A stretch of 64,000 nucleotides of DNA from Lachancea kluyveri NRRL Y-12651 (GCA_000149225.2 CM000690.1:1-64000), one strand, 5' to 3'; numbered from the stretch's first letter, positions 48,497 through 59,000 are shown. Made by a program: numbers and translations. The notes: generated by a model from the letters alone, not told the origin.

Positions 48497-50046
48497 TCAC
48501 TCCTTGACGGCATATTTTCTTCTGAATCTGTCGTCGACTTCGGTCAAATAGTAGGTGCCTGGCTGCAACAATTCGATCGAGCCCTTTGGAGCGAACTGCT
48601 TTTGCAAGTGAGCGTCTTCTCTCAGTTGGATAGCCTTTTCGTAGTCTTCTGGGGTTTCAGTCTTTCTGCCGTTTAACTTGTTGTCCAAATCTAGCACGTC
48701 GGTGATATATTTGATGTCGCCGACAACTTTACAGGAGAAAAGGGATGCGGCCAAACCAGACCCGTAGGAAAAGAGACCGATACGTTTGCCTTGTAAAGCA
48801 TCAGAGCCCACGAAAAACAAAAGAGAGGCCAAGGAGGAGTATACAGAACCGGTGTACATGTTACCGGTGTTTGTTGGGACGATCAAAGATGGAGCGACTC
48901 TGTCCTTGTGTAGTGGCTTGGCAACGCCGACAAAAGTCTTTTCGATGTTTTTGTCGGTCAAAGAGGCGTTGTATTCGGCCTTGGCCAATTCAGCATCGAC
49001 CTCAGGGTATAGCTGTGGGTTGGCTCTGAAGTCGTTGTACAACAATCTGCCGTAGGACTTGGTGACCAACTTACAAGTTGGAACATGGAAAACGTTGTAA
49101 TCAAAGAACTTGGCAACATCGAGAGCTTCAGGACCGGCTGGAGATTCGACCAATCCCTTGGCGATGGCCTTCTTGGAGTAAGCCTTGTAAGCCTGATCCA
49201 AGGCTTTGACGTAACAGGTCAATGAGAAATGACCATCGACATATGGGTATTCGCTGGTGAAGTCTGGTTTGTAGAAGTCATAAGCGTGTTCCATGTAAGA
49301 ACCCCTGACGGAGTCGAACACAAGTGGAGCATCTGGGCCGATCCATAGAGCAACGGTACCAGCACCACCAGTTGGTCTTGCAGCACCTTTATCGTAAATT
49401 GCAATGTCACCGCAGACAACGATGGCGTCACGGCCATCCCAAGCGCTAGATTCGATCCAATTCAAAGAGTTGAAAAAGGCATTGGTACCACCGTAACAGG
49501 CATTAATGGTGTCAATACCTTCTATGTCTGAGTTTCCTGGGAACAATTGAGTCAACACAGACTTTACAGACTTAGATTTGTCGATCAAAGTTTCAGTACC
49601 GACTTCTAATCTACCAATAGAGTTTGGATCGATGTTGTAGTGCTCCAACAACTTGGAGCAAGCAGTCAAAGACATGGAATAGATATCTTCTCTGTCGTTA
49701 ACGAAACCCATGTTGGTTTGGCCCAAACCAATAGTGTATTTACCGGCGGAAACACCGTCATATTTCTCTAATTCAGATTGATTGACACACTGTATTACAT
49801 GTTAGTAAGGGGGAAGGAGGTAGCCACATAGCCGCCAAAACGCATAACCTGAGTATAGAGAGAAACCACCATAAGATTGATTCTGTCTCAAGTCTCATAG
49901 TCACTGCATTTGGCGTAAGCAGTGAAAGGTTTTGAAGCACATACTTGAGATGGAATGTAAATTTCGATACCCTTGATACCTATGTTTTGGGGTCTTGGTG
50001 GTTGGTCGAGGACCTTTTGTTTCTTCAATTGGTTTTGTTCGGTCAT
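48497..50046 (-). CDS. ERG13: HMG-CoA synthase Erg13, one intron
   Basis: Exon 1 is 50046-49945 (34 codons, starting [12 protein letters not shown] and ending EIYIPSQ) and exon 2 is 49789-48497 (starting [12 protein letters not shown]). The 155-base phase-0 intron has GTATGT at 49944, TACTAAC at 49807-49801 and CAG ending at 49790. The 464-residue product carries the catalytic Cys in [11 protein letters not shown], a His in [10 protein letters not shown] and the Glu region [12 protein letters not shown]. It condenses acetyl-CoA with acetoacetyl-CoA in the mevalonate pathway. To my knowledge S. cerevisiae ERG13 has no intron and has a longer N-terminus. Sterol-response-like sites lie upstream. 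Confidence 0.95.
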
Positions 50047-50235
50047 TGTAATGAAAGAGGAATATATAACACTGGAACTTGGTTTACGTGATATAATCTT
50101 TAGGTGGTTAAAGTTGAGTCCTGCTCTTCTTTATATAGTTTTTCGTTCTGGTGGTGAGAAGAATATTAGGACACAAGACCTTCGACAGCAGCGCGCCGCC
50201 ACCGTCAATTCAACAAGAAAAAGAAAGAAAAAATT

Positions 50236-50282
50236 TTAAACGACACGAAACGAGACAGATACGTTGGTAAGACTTTAAACGA
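50236..50282 (-). promoter_or_regulatory. Two sterol-response-like elements of ERG13
   Basis: TCGTTTAA on the minus strand occurs at 50243-50236 and 50282-50275, 39 bases apart, about 190-236 bases before the ERG13 ATG. A third copy on the plus strand lies at 50985-50992, beside the first LTR. The core resembles the Upc2/Ecm22 site TCGTATA/TCGTTTA. Function is inferred from sequence and from the known control of ERG genes. Confidence 0.5.
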
Positions 50283-50615
50283 GATCTAATAACAAAACCG
50301 ATATCTACGTATCTGCGATCGAGAGTAGTCCGAAAACTAACAGGTTTTCTAGCGACGTGTGCAAGAAAGCAGGATCGAATTCCTGAGACAGCAAAGAAAT
50401 CGATGTTTCCGAAAGCTTTTGTAACGAGTGTACGACGGAAATATCGCAACAGCAGCCGTTGATTGTAAAACAGCATACGCAGGTTTAAATTTAAGTTATT
50501 CCGGCAAATGTAAAAAAGGTACGAGCAGATGCGCCGTTGTAGATCGTAGTAATTCTACAGCTGATGAAATGTCTTCGATTTGCGCTTTGCTTCTTCCTAG
50601 TTTACAGGCCTTGCA

Positions 50616-50647
50616 AAGGCCTCGTCCGATATTTCGGACGAGGCTTT
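50616..50647. other. Strong hairpin (14-bp stem, 4-base loop)
   Basis: The two arms (50616-50629 and 50634-50647) pair over 14 positions, including one G-T wobble, around the loop TATT. The inner 11 base pairs are perfect. An overlapping smaller inverted repeat AGGCC...GGCCT starts at 50606. No gene covers it. It could be a terminator-like or RNA structure, or an old element end. Confidence 0.6.
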
Positions 50648-50995
50648 AGGTGTTTGCAGAAAACAGAAACATACTCTATTTATGTGGCCTGATCATCTTG
50701 TTATAAAACGTAATTTCAGAGGCCAATACTGTCAAGGCTTGATGTTACCCGGTGCTCTTATCTTACAGCCGGCGCGGCAGTGTTACTTCTCGAATCGGCT
50801 AGGCTAATCGGCATTCAACTGCTCTAAATTGTTAAGTATGCAGTCATTGAGTTATATCGGAGCGGATAAAGGGTTGGCTGGTAGTTATACCACTGTCTGT
50901 CTCTCTTTTTTTTTTCGACCATGTACCGTGCACGTTAATCTAGAATTACTTCCATTTAATGACGCCTCGAAATTAGAGAGGCGGTCGTTTAAAGC

Positions 50996-51327
50996 TGTTG
51001 GAACGAAATACAACTATCGACCATCGATTAGTATTCGTGTTACTAGTATATTATCACACACGGTGTTATAAGGTGACATAAAGAATGAGAAACAGTCATC
51101 TAAATTAGTGGAAGCTGAAACGCAAGGATTGATAATGTAATAGGATAATGAACAATAAAATATAAAAGGAAAGAGAATATATGAATATTTGTATGTAGAA
51201 TTATCGAATCCCTTTTCTGGATTCCCAAAAAGGAGAGGAGAACTTCTAATATAACCATATACCAATTATTATAGCCTTAACCAAAAATGGAATCTCAACA
51301 ATTGTCCCAATATTCACATATTTCTCA
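50996..51327 (+). mobile_element. Solo LTR, Ty1/Ty2 (delta) family, forward
   Basis: This 332-bp LTR starts TGTTGGAA and ends TTTCTCA, with the TG...CA ends of the family. Close to its 3' end it carries the start of a Ty1/Ty2-type Gag frame (MESQQLSQYSHIS). No internal retrotransposon sequence follows, so it is a solo LTR left by recombination between the two ends of a full element. It differs from the partner LTR at six positions, all transitions (about 98% identity), which suggests a young age for the family here. It lies about 1.9 kb upstream of tRNA-Ile. Confidence 0.95.
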
Positions 51328-52704
51328 AATTTAATGGTAACAGGATAGAGGTAGGACGTTCTATGTATCTGATGATATCAGAGTCCTTTTTAATGGCAGG
51401 GAGATGCTTTTGGAGCTCCAACCAACTTCTCAGCATAGCGAAGCTTTCCAGCTTAAGAGATCCGTAAGGCATCGGAGACCAATTGTAGCTCAAACCAGTG
51501 AAACTGTATCAGCTTACCATACCACATTGCTCATAATGGATAAACGAAACCAGTAGTAACATTCGTTTCGATGTCAAATGACCAGTCACCTGCACCCTAT
51601 CTCTCTAGACATTAATCATTCCAGCTAATACATGGTTCAAGTATAAATCTACGGTACTGTTCGTAGGGGGGAATCATAATGATTGCAACCAAAATCCGAA
51701 GCAGAGAAGCTTATAAGAGCGCGCACGGGAAATCGTTGTGAGAAATTTGGAATTCGTGGCGAGAAGCAGGTGTAGGCTAAGTTGAGCACACGACGAAGTG
51801 GGAAGAACCTGTAACCACAGTGAGTGATCTGGGAAAGGGGTATGTATAAAACCTTGGGCGTTTTTTTTTTTTTTTTTTACATACATCACAATTGCCTAAA
51901 AGAAAATAATAATGTTGGAACAGGGAGGAAAAGAGGACATCGCCAAATACCTAAACGAGTTGTCCGAGAAAACACTTACGTAATGCATGAACTTAAGAGG
52001 AAGTAAAAGCCTTTAACATGTGTAAACGTCGTGGTTTCAAGGACAAGACACGGAATTCACTGGATGTAGAACCAGACCGAAATATAAAATTCTCGCTTGA
52101 CGCAGATTGTCAGACATATTCAACAGTTTCATTTGCAACCGTCCGGCAATCACTTCTTTTTTCACACCTGCTTCTGAAACCTTTTGGTTCCTCTATCCTT
52201 TCATCGATAATATAATCACGAGAACAAGCTATGAAAAGAAGACAACTAACTCAGAAAATATCGGATAAATAACATCACTTCTGGTGCGCACATAGAGTCT
52301 TATCTCACCTTTGGCATATTAAAACCCTATGGTATGCGTGAAACTGTCGGATCTTTCTTGAACCCAAACGTTTAAATTGATTTTAAATAGTACATGCATC
52401 TGAACTTGCTGGCCACTTAGAGTACCTGTAGGCGTATATTAATACATTTGCAACAACGAACCAGTATTTATGGTACGATAAAAATCGCTTTGTTCACAAC
52501 AACCCAAGCAGTATAGTGCTGCCTTGCTTCTTATTTCATGTTCTATTTGTGGATTTTCTCTCCGAAAAGTATTTGGTCAAGCAAAGTCGTGATTACTAGG
52601 AAATAGAAAACGACACTTATCGCTTATCCAAAACCATCTAGATTATTGGCCATCAGAGTAAAACCTCTATAGAGTTTCATTAAACCGAAGCAGACATTTG
52701 CTTT
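51328..52704. other. 1.4-kb segment between inverted LTRs, apparently inverted
   Basis: No gene is supported; there is a T-run near 51861-51879 and small unrecognisable frames. Its outermost five bases on each side match, in reverse complement, the outer flank of the opposite LTR rather than that of the adjacent one. This is the signature of inversion through the two LTRs. Confidence 0.8.
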
Positions 52705-53036
52705 TGAGAAATGTGTGAATATTGGGACAATTGTTGAGATTCCATTTTTGATTAAGGCTATAATAATTGGTATATGGTTATACTAGAAGTTCTCCTCTCC
52801 TTTTTGGGAATCCAGAAAAGGGATTCGATAATTCTACATACAAATATTCATATATTCTCTTTCCTTTTATATTTTATTGTTCATTATCCTATTACATTAT
52901 CAATCCTTGCGTTTCAGCTTCCACTAATTTAGATGACTGTTTCTCATTCTTTATGTCACCTTATAACACCGTGTATGATAATATACTAGTAACACGAATA
53001 CTAGTCGATGGTCGATAATTGTATTTCGTTCCAACA
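52705..53036 (-). mobile_element. Solo LTR, Ty1/Ty2 (delta) family, reverse
   Basis: This 332-bp LTR is the inverted partner of the one at 50996 and has the same ends and length. It ends 203 bases upstream of tRNA-Ile, in the zone where Ty1/Ty2 elements insert near Pol III genes. Solo, with no internal domain beside it. Confidence 0.95.
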
Positions 53037-53239
53037 AAATTTACCATGATATGCCGTTAAAATACTCTTGTAAATTTCTGGACAACAATAAGTAATTGGG
53101 ATCATATTCGCTATCAGCTGGGCGCTGGCAACACATGGCATTAGCCAACCAACACGGATCCTAACTCCATACTTTCTTATATCATGTGCCCCCAATATGT
53201 AGAGTATATATACATTTTTGATAACCGTCCTCATGAATT

Positions 53240-53313
53240 GGTCTCTTGGCCCAGTTGGTTAAGGCACCGTGCTAATAACGCGGGGATCAGCGGTTCGATC
53301 CCGCTAGAGACCA
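53240..53313 (+). tRNA. tRNA-Ile (anticodon AAU)
   Basis: The 74-nt gene folds as a full cloverleaf: GGTCTCT pairs with AGAGACC, the A box starts TGGCCCAGTTGG, anticodon AAT is at 53274-53276 in the loop CTAATAA, and the B box is GGTTCGATCCC. No intron. A T-rich Pol III terminator follows (TCTTTTCTTTTT). It matches the S. cerevisiae gene as I remember it. Confidence 0.97.
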
Positions 53314-53765
53314 TCTTTTCTTTTTAAAAAAAAGATGGCCACTATTTACACAAGGAAAAGCCTGTTATATTATGCACATTCGGCCATTAAAGGGCTCGTC
53401 GGAGGCTCTTATTCAATACGTTGAATCCTCTGCCCTAGTTTTTGGTTGCCGAGCTGCTTGTACAAATTATGTGAAAACATAACATGGAATCCTTTATTGC
53501 ATTTCTAATTTACGTGTATAATGATCGTATGTGCAAAATGCCCATATTGTGTGGTTTTTGCCAATTCGTTAATACTAGTTAAAATCTTATAATTTCATTT
53601 CCACACCTCTAAGAATACCACACATCGGCGGATTAATCAACCAAGGCTTCCCGGTTATCCAAGCTAGCCTTTGTTTCACCCTTTTATACCATTGCTCACA
53701 AACTTACCGCAAAGTTTGTTCTTTCATAAGAAACACCCACGTTTACCATCTCTAACCTTTACCAG
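53314..53765. other. UFO1 promoter
   Basis: Spacer between the tRNA and UFO1. It opens with the tRNA terminator, which forms a small inverted repeat with the next bases (ATCTTTT...AAAAGAT). No gene is supported. Confidence 0.5.
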
Positions 53766-55775
53766 ATGTCACAAATCCCTGAATTACCACTATCAAAGTC
53801 GCTACAAACCCTACCGACAGAAGTTTTAATCAATATCTTTAGTCACCTGGACGAAAAAGACTTTTACTCTCTGCAAGAAACTTGTAAGCATTTCGAACAT
53901 ATTATTAATGACGAAGAGCTTTGGAAGAACCTATTTGTCTCTAGAATACACACCAACTTGTTCCCATCTTTCTCTCGCTCTAATAAATATAGCATAGAGT
54001 ATGTGGAAAGGAATAAAGGTTTGAACCAATGGAGGCACAATAGGGCTATCAAAACCAAATATACCATAACGACTCAAAATATGGAAAATCAGTTGGAAAA
54101 GGTGGTATTTGACTATCCAAGGTGCGCTTGTTACAATGAAGGTGTTATCACATTAGTCCAATTACACTCAAGGAGGCGCAAAGATCGTTTAACATATATT
54201 CCTTGTACTACCCCGCAAGGCTGTTCCACAATGCATTTCAATATTAATGCAGCAGTGTTTGGTAGATACGACGGTAGAGTTTTTGGTAAACTGTTGACCA
54301 ACAAGTCCTATCTTTACCCTGTTACTGAATTTGACTCAATGCACCGCGGCTGTGTCACAGCTATTACTACAGCAGCACTGGAAGATTCTTCAAAGGACTG
54401 GTGTGTTAGTGGCTGTGAGACTGGGCAAGTCATTTGGTGGTGCGAGACCAAGAGAAAGCAACTGATTCAACTATCAAACAGGCCCATTTTACATCTTTCC
54501 CTATACAAAGATTTGACTGTGGCTATTGACGCGTCAAAGATATATCTTGTTGAGAAAATGGAACAAGTGTTTACCCTAGATATACCTCAAGAATTCAAGC
54601 AGTATCCCAACCAAATCCAGTTTTTTAAGGTTGATTTTGGCGCTAAATTGTTGGTTTTAGGAAACATTTCTCAGATTCAGGTCATTTCTATTAACATCCA
54701 CAAGGATTTCGGGCATACCAGATCCATTGATTTCCCAGAAATGATTCAAGAGGTATTCATTGATGAGACGACGACTAGAAGGGAGCAAGATAGCAATATA
54801 GCCGGTGATGACGGTTGTTATCTTGGTGTTTTAACAAGAGACAACTCGGTAATGACTATTAATATCAGAACACCAGGTTCTGAACTTCACTTACAAACTA
54901 AATTAACTTTCCAAGATCAAGTTTTTACTTGCCAAGTCAACAATCTAGTTCTTGTGTGCGCCTTTAGTGGTACTTTAGGTGTTTTTGATGCATCTAATGG
55001 TACGGAGCTCAGGGTAGTACAGAAAATGGAGAAATATCCACAGTTCCTCAACATATCCAATGGCCATATGATTTTGGGTAGTGGTAACGTTTTACACTAC
55101 CTACAGTATGCTTCTGATGATACTGCTAGTAAGAAGTCAGGAGGCACACAACGCAACCGAAGCAACAAATGGAACGAAACTTTGAATTCCCAACTCTATA
55201 TGTATGACGAAGATGAAAAACTTCGCAGGGAAAAAGAGGAGCAAAGTGAGAAACTAAGAAAAAAGTTTGTCGGTGATTTAGACGATGAGGAAATACAGCT
55301 TCAGATTGCATTGATGGAATCTGAGGCTGCCGCTAATGCCATGTCCTCTGCTTCTGTTGCCTCTCCTTCTACAGTAGATGATGAACTGCTTTTGGCGATT
55401 GAAGAATCCAAAAGAGCAAATGCTCAGACGGCTGACTTTTCTGGTACAACTAACATTTCTGATGAAGGACTCGAGTTTTTAACAGCGGTGGAGCAGTCGG
55501 TAGAAGAAAAATTGCAACGTAAAGAAACCTCGAAAAAGGTCAGTAGCAAACGTTCAGTGCCTTTAGGAGAGCTACAGCATGTTCGTGAACCTCTGTACCA
55601 TCAAGAGGAGGCTGGTGACAGCGAATTGGATGAAGAAACCAAATTGCAAATTCAAATGATGGAACTACAAGAACAACGTCGTCTTGAAAATGGCCAGTCT
55701 GTGGCCAGCAATAGTCAGGAACACGATGAGGAGTTGGAGTTAGCTATTGCACTTTCTTTAAGCGAGATCAACTAA
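53766..55775 (+). CDS. UFO1: SCF F-box protein Ufo1
   Basis: The 669-residue protein (S. cerevisiae Ufo1 is 668) has an F-box near residues 13-58 (LQTLPTEVLINIFSHLDEKD). A beta-propeller-like middle follows, then three ubiquitin-interacting motifs at the C-terminus (EIQLQIALMESEAAA, DELLLAIEESKRAN, EELELAIALSLSE). It targets HO endonuclease and other proteins for ubiquitin-dependent breakdown; the UIMs limit its own stability. It is convergent with the next gene. Confidence 0.96.
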   Translation: MSQIPELPLSKSLQTLPTEVLINIFSHLDEKDFYSLQETCKHFEHIINDEELWKNLFVSRIHTNLFPSFSRSNKYSIEYVERNKGLNQWRHNRAIKTKYTITTQNMENQLEKVVFDYPRCACYNEGVITLVQLHSRRRKDRLTYIPCTTPQGCSTMHFNINAAVFGRYDGRVFGKLLTNKSYLYPVTEFDSMHRGCVTAITTAALEDSSKDWCVSGCETGQVIWWCETKRKQLIQLSNRPILHLSLYKDLTVAIDASKIYLVEKMEQVFTLDIPQEFKQYPNQIQFFKVDFGAKLLVLGNISQIQVISINIHKDFGHTRSIDFPEMIQEVFIDETTTRREQDSNIAGDDGCYLGVLTRDNSVMTINIRTPGSELHLQTKLTFQDQVFTCQVNNLVLVCAFSGTLGVFDASNGTELRVVQKMEKYPQFLNISNGHMILGSGNVLHYLQYASDDTASKKSGGTQRNRSNKWNETLNSQLYMYDEDEKLRREKEEQSEKLRKKFVGDLDDEEIQLQIALMESEAAANAMSSASVASPSTVDDELLLAIEESKRANAQTADFSGTTNISDEGLEFLTAVEQSVEEKLQRKETSKKVSSKRSVPLGELQHVREPLYHQEEAGDSELDEETKLQIQMMELQEQRRLENGQSVASNSQEHDEELELAIALSLSEIN

Positions 55776-55897
55776 TTCTTCTCTGAAAAATTAATAGAAA
55801 CACAACTTAACTACATACTGTTGTCTATAAAAGGTCAAAAAACGATGCTCGCGCGTTGAAAAAAGACAGAAAAGGGAAGATACTATTTGTAAAATTC

Positions 55898-56830
55898 TCA
55901 AAAGACAAACACTTGATCGTCAGGTTTGGATTTTACAATGCCTCTTGGCCATCCTAGTTCTTCGGAATAATTCAACAACATGTTGATCATAGCTAAAGGA
56001 CCACATATCAACAACCTGTTCTCATCAGAGGGGCCTGGTAAATATTTTTGCATCTGATCTTTCGTGACGTAACCGGTGTCACCAGTCCAGCCAGGAGAAG
56101 GCTTATGCAATACATAATGCACTTCAAAGTTTGGGTATTTATCGGCCATTTCGTCTAACTCATCTTTCAACAAAATATCGTTCTCGGTTTCGTTGGCATA
56201 AATCAATGAAACCTTCGTAGTGTCCTCAGGTGTTGTGACGATTTGCGATAAGACTTGTAGCATGGGAGTAATACCGGAACCGCCGGCAATCATTCCAATG
56301 GCCTTAGAGGAATTGGTTGCATAGTTGAATCTGCCTACGGGGCCTTGGAATTCAACCAATTGACCAGGTTTCAAACTAGCAAAGTATTTGGAAACTTTAC
56401 CATCGGTGTATGATTTGACGATAATATCAAAATGACCTGTGTCGTATCTTTGAGTGATTGGGGTGTAGTATCTAATTTCGTTCTTGCCTTCGATTGGTAT
56501 TTTGACTGCCAAATGATGACCAACTGGGATCTTTAAAGTTTCCAAAGAGGTCTTTAGCTTAAAACGATAAATTGCCGAGTTTTTGGAAATTAAGATTTGA
56601 TCTTCCAGTTCGAGTGCAGTCCAAGCATTGGGGTACACTGACTTTCTACGAGAGTAAGCACTGTAAAATCTGAAACCTAGTAAGGCAAGTAAAATTGGAA
56701 TACCTGTTAAATATTTAGTTTCGCCTGACATAAAGACAATAATCCCAATACCTACCAAAAACAAAGCAGACGGGATGTAGATTCCATGAATCGGTTCATT
56801 CAAAACATTGTGGTCCTGTTCTTCAGACAT
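55898..56830 (-). CDS. PGA3: Cytochrome-b5-reductase-like flavoprotein (Pga3/Aim33)
   Basis: The 310-residue protein has an N-terminal membrane segment (about residues 17-52) and then the FAD domain. The RYYTPI motif binds flavin, GGSGITPMLQ binds NAD(P)H, and CGPLAMI and a C-terminal DDQVFVF complete the fold. S. cerevisiae has two duplicates, PGA3 (YML125C, 312 residues) and AIM33 (YML087C); this single gene is the unduplicated counterpart. It probably works at the ER or plasma membrane; the electron acceptor is unclear. Confidence 0.92.
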   Translation of the reverse strand: MSEEQDHNVLNEPIHGIYIPSALFLVGIGIIVFMSGETKYLTGIPILLALLGFRFYSAYSRRKSVYPNAWTALELEDQILISKNSAIYRFKLKTSLETLKIPVGHHLAVKIPIEGKNEIRYYTPITQRYDTGHFDIIVKSYTDGKVSKYFASLKPGQLVEFQGPVGRFNYATNSSKAIGMIAGGSGITPMLQVLSQIVTTPEDTTKVSLIYANETENDILLKDELDEMADKYPNFEVHYVLHKPSPGWTGDTGYVTKDQMQKYLPGPSDENRLLICGPLAMINMLLNYSEELGWPRGIVKSKPDDQVFVF

Positions 56831-57413
56831 TATTTTGTTGTTTTAAGACTTGGGAAGCGTGGTACAAATGAGTTTAGTAAGCAGAGCTTATGTTTTAACC
56901 TGTTTTTGAGCTCTGCATTTTTTTTAAAAAATATTCCAAAAACAATAACGGGCAGTTATGCTCGTCCATGGTGATGTCAAGATTACTCTCAGTAATATTG
57001 GATTGGAATTTGGTCTCTGGTTTAAAGGAAAGGTACTATTTTTTGTAGTAGCATTAGTAGTAGTAGTAGTAGTAGTAGCAGCAGCAGTACTTTGGTTTGA
57101 CTCCATAGTTTAAGTAATGAGAACTTGCTGGTTTAATAATATGTTGACTTTAATTTACTTTTAGTTACTGAATCATATTCTCCATACAAAATTTTAAAAA
57201 CAAAAAGTCTGTAAAAAACAATATTATAACACAATCATGCCAACAGCAGTGCCAATACACGAATATAAACAAGCGAGCTTTATACTTTACTTTATCAATA
57301 GTAGATATTCAGTAGTATACATAAGCTTTACGTATAAAGGATACATCAGGTATTATAATTTTTTTTGGCATATCTTAACAACAGTGAACGTGGAGTAAAT
57401 GCATGCCTGCATC
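56831..57413. other. PGA3 promoter and ALO1 3' region with TAG/CAG triplet run
   Basis: Contains a trinucleotide run (TAGTAG...CAGCAG, about 57052-57086). A short minus-strand frame with a Thr run over it is a by-product of the repeat. No gene is supported. Confidence 0.5.
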
Positions 57414-59000
57414 TCAAATTTGATCAGCTTCCACAATACCATTACGAACAGCCCATTCTTTGTTTGCCAAAAATACATTTTCAGGATCCTGTTCCCTTCT
57501 TATTTCCTGGAATTTCAACAGATCTTCACCGTACCATTCCTTAATCTTATTTGCCATGCCTCTCATCTCGTAATCATCATATTGCTCTTCAGCCTTCGTA
57601 GGACCAGCAGCCATAGAGGTGGCACCCAAGAAATTCTTAGCCCAATGAGGTTTGCCACCAGCGGCACCCATGGTGTCTTCGAATAAAGTGAACCACTTGT
57701 GAATAGGAGTGTTGGTACCAAAAGGCCTGTATATAGTAGCGTTGATGTATAAGGTCAACTGGCTGTTAGTGACATCAGTCAATGGTGCGTACCTTAGATG
57801 GCGCGGCGTGCTATCCAAGTATGGACGCAAAAGATTACCATAAACGGGACCAGGGCTGGTGTTGGTTCTTTTAGTATAGTCTAGTGGCTCTTGTGGTAGT
57901 GTAGTGTTAGAACAGCGAACTTCAATCGGGACATGAACGTAGAACTCCTTATTCAAAGCTGCTTGAGCGATAGAATGATCTAAAGAGCGCAAAACTTCTG
58001 GGCCATTATTTAGTGGACACCCCCACTCATCGACAAATTGGGAGAATAGACAATCAAGACTTAAGCCATCAATAGAAGATTCGACAGCAACATCACCACT
58101 ACCAAACGTCTCAACTTTACCATATTGCTCGTGGAAGACAAACCTCTCAACATAAGGGGTAAATGGTGGATATATGTTAACAGAAACCCACAACAAAGCC
58201 TCGTAAATGAAACGCCCTAGCCTGTTACCCCACCATGATTTTCTTGGAACAGTGAGAGGCTCTTCGGATTTGACACCTCTCCATAGAATACATTTCCTTG
58301 TATAGGGATACCACCAGCACCTAATGAATTCGCTAGAAGTCCAAAGTGTATCCCATTTTTCTAATAAAGTCTCGAAGTTGATGACTTCTTGTGTAGATTT
58401 GATATTAAAAGCAGGAATAACACGTATGGTGGCACCCACGATAATACCAATCTTGCCTAGGGATAGCATAGCTGCCCTAAAAATCTCGGGGTTATTTTCA
58501 GGATCCAAAAAAATGACTTCTCCTCTACCATTCACAATAGTTAGGTTAACAAATTGGGAAGAAACCAAGCCATGGTACGGGGAAGAACCATGCGTACCGG
58601 TGGAGATAATGCCAGCCACACTTTGCTCCGATATAGAACCCAAGTTTTGAATTGTATAGCCTCTCTCATTCAGGTACTCATTTAACTTATAAATTCTCAT
58701 ACCGGCACCAACACTGATATCTGCATAATGTTGCTCAGGATACTCTTTAAAATCATAAATTTCTTGCAGCTCATCTAAATTCATCAACCATTCATCAGTA
58801 ATGCACATGTCACTGGGAGAGTGCCCAGAGCCAACAGTGACAATAGTCCTCTTTTCTGATCTGGCAGTATTCACGATGTCAACGACTTGCTCCACATTGT
58901 TTGGCTGGAAATACAACTGTGGCTTCGCAGAGTATATCCCTGCCCAGTTCTTAAAGATAAAGTTCTTACGCGCTCCCAATTTAACAGCGTCTATAGACAT
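57414..59000 (-). CDS. ALO1: D-arabinono-1,4-lactone oxidase Alo1
   Basis: The 528-residue protein matches S. cerevisiae Alo1 (526). The N-terminal FAD domain has the VGSGHSPSD motif, whose His carries the covalent flavin. GSISEQSVAGIISTGTHGSS follows, and the C-terminal aldonolactone-oxidase motif is KPHWAKN. It makes the last step of erythroascorbate synthesis at the mitochondrial outer membrane. The open frame extends 21 codons upstream without an ATG; MSIDAVKLGARKNF at 59000 aligns with the family start. Confidence 0.96.
   Translation of the reverse strand: MSIDAVKLGARKNFIFKNWAGIYSAKPQLYFQPNNVEQVVDIVNTARSEKRTIVTVGSGHSPSDMCITDEWLMNLDELQEIYDFKEYPEQHYADISVGAGMRIYKLNEYLNERGYTIQNLGSISEQSVAGIISTGTHGSSPYHGLVSSQFVNLTIVNGRGEVIFLDPENNPEIFRAAMLSLGKIGIIVGATIRVIPAFNIKSTQEVINFETLLEKWDTLWTSSEFIRCWWYPYTRKCILWRGVKSEEPLTVPRKSWWGNRLGRFIYEALLWVSVNIYPPFTPYVERFVFHEQYGKVETFGSGDVAVESSIDGLSLDCLFSQFVDEWGCPLNNGPEVLRSLDHSIAQAALNKEFYVHVPIEVRCSNTTLPQEPLDYTKRTNTSPGPVYGNLLRPYLDSTPRHLRYAPLTDVTNSQLTLYINATIYRPFGTNTPIHKWFTLFEDTMGAAGGKPHWAKNFLGATSMAAGPTKAEEQYDDYEMRGMANKIKEWYGEDLLKFQEIRREQDPENVFLANKEWAVRNGIVEADQI

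Larger units (their letters stand above)
50047..50995. other. ERG13 upstream region
   Basis: No gene is supported. It contains the sterol-response-like sites and the hairpin, and ends at the first LTR. Confidence 0.5.

Noticed and set aside
51014-51265. 83-codon frames in both LTRs
   Set aside because: The two near-identical frames simply reflect the two LTR copies.
57052-57106. Short Thr-run peptide upstream of PGA3
   Set aside because: Product of a TAG/CAG triplet run, 60 codons, no family.
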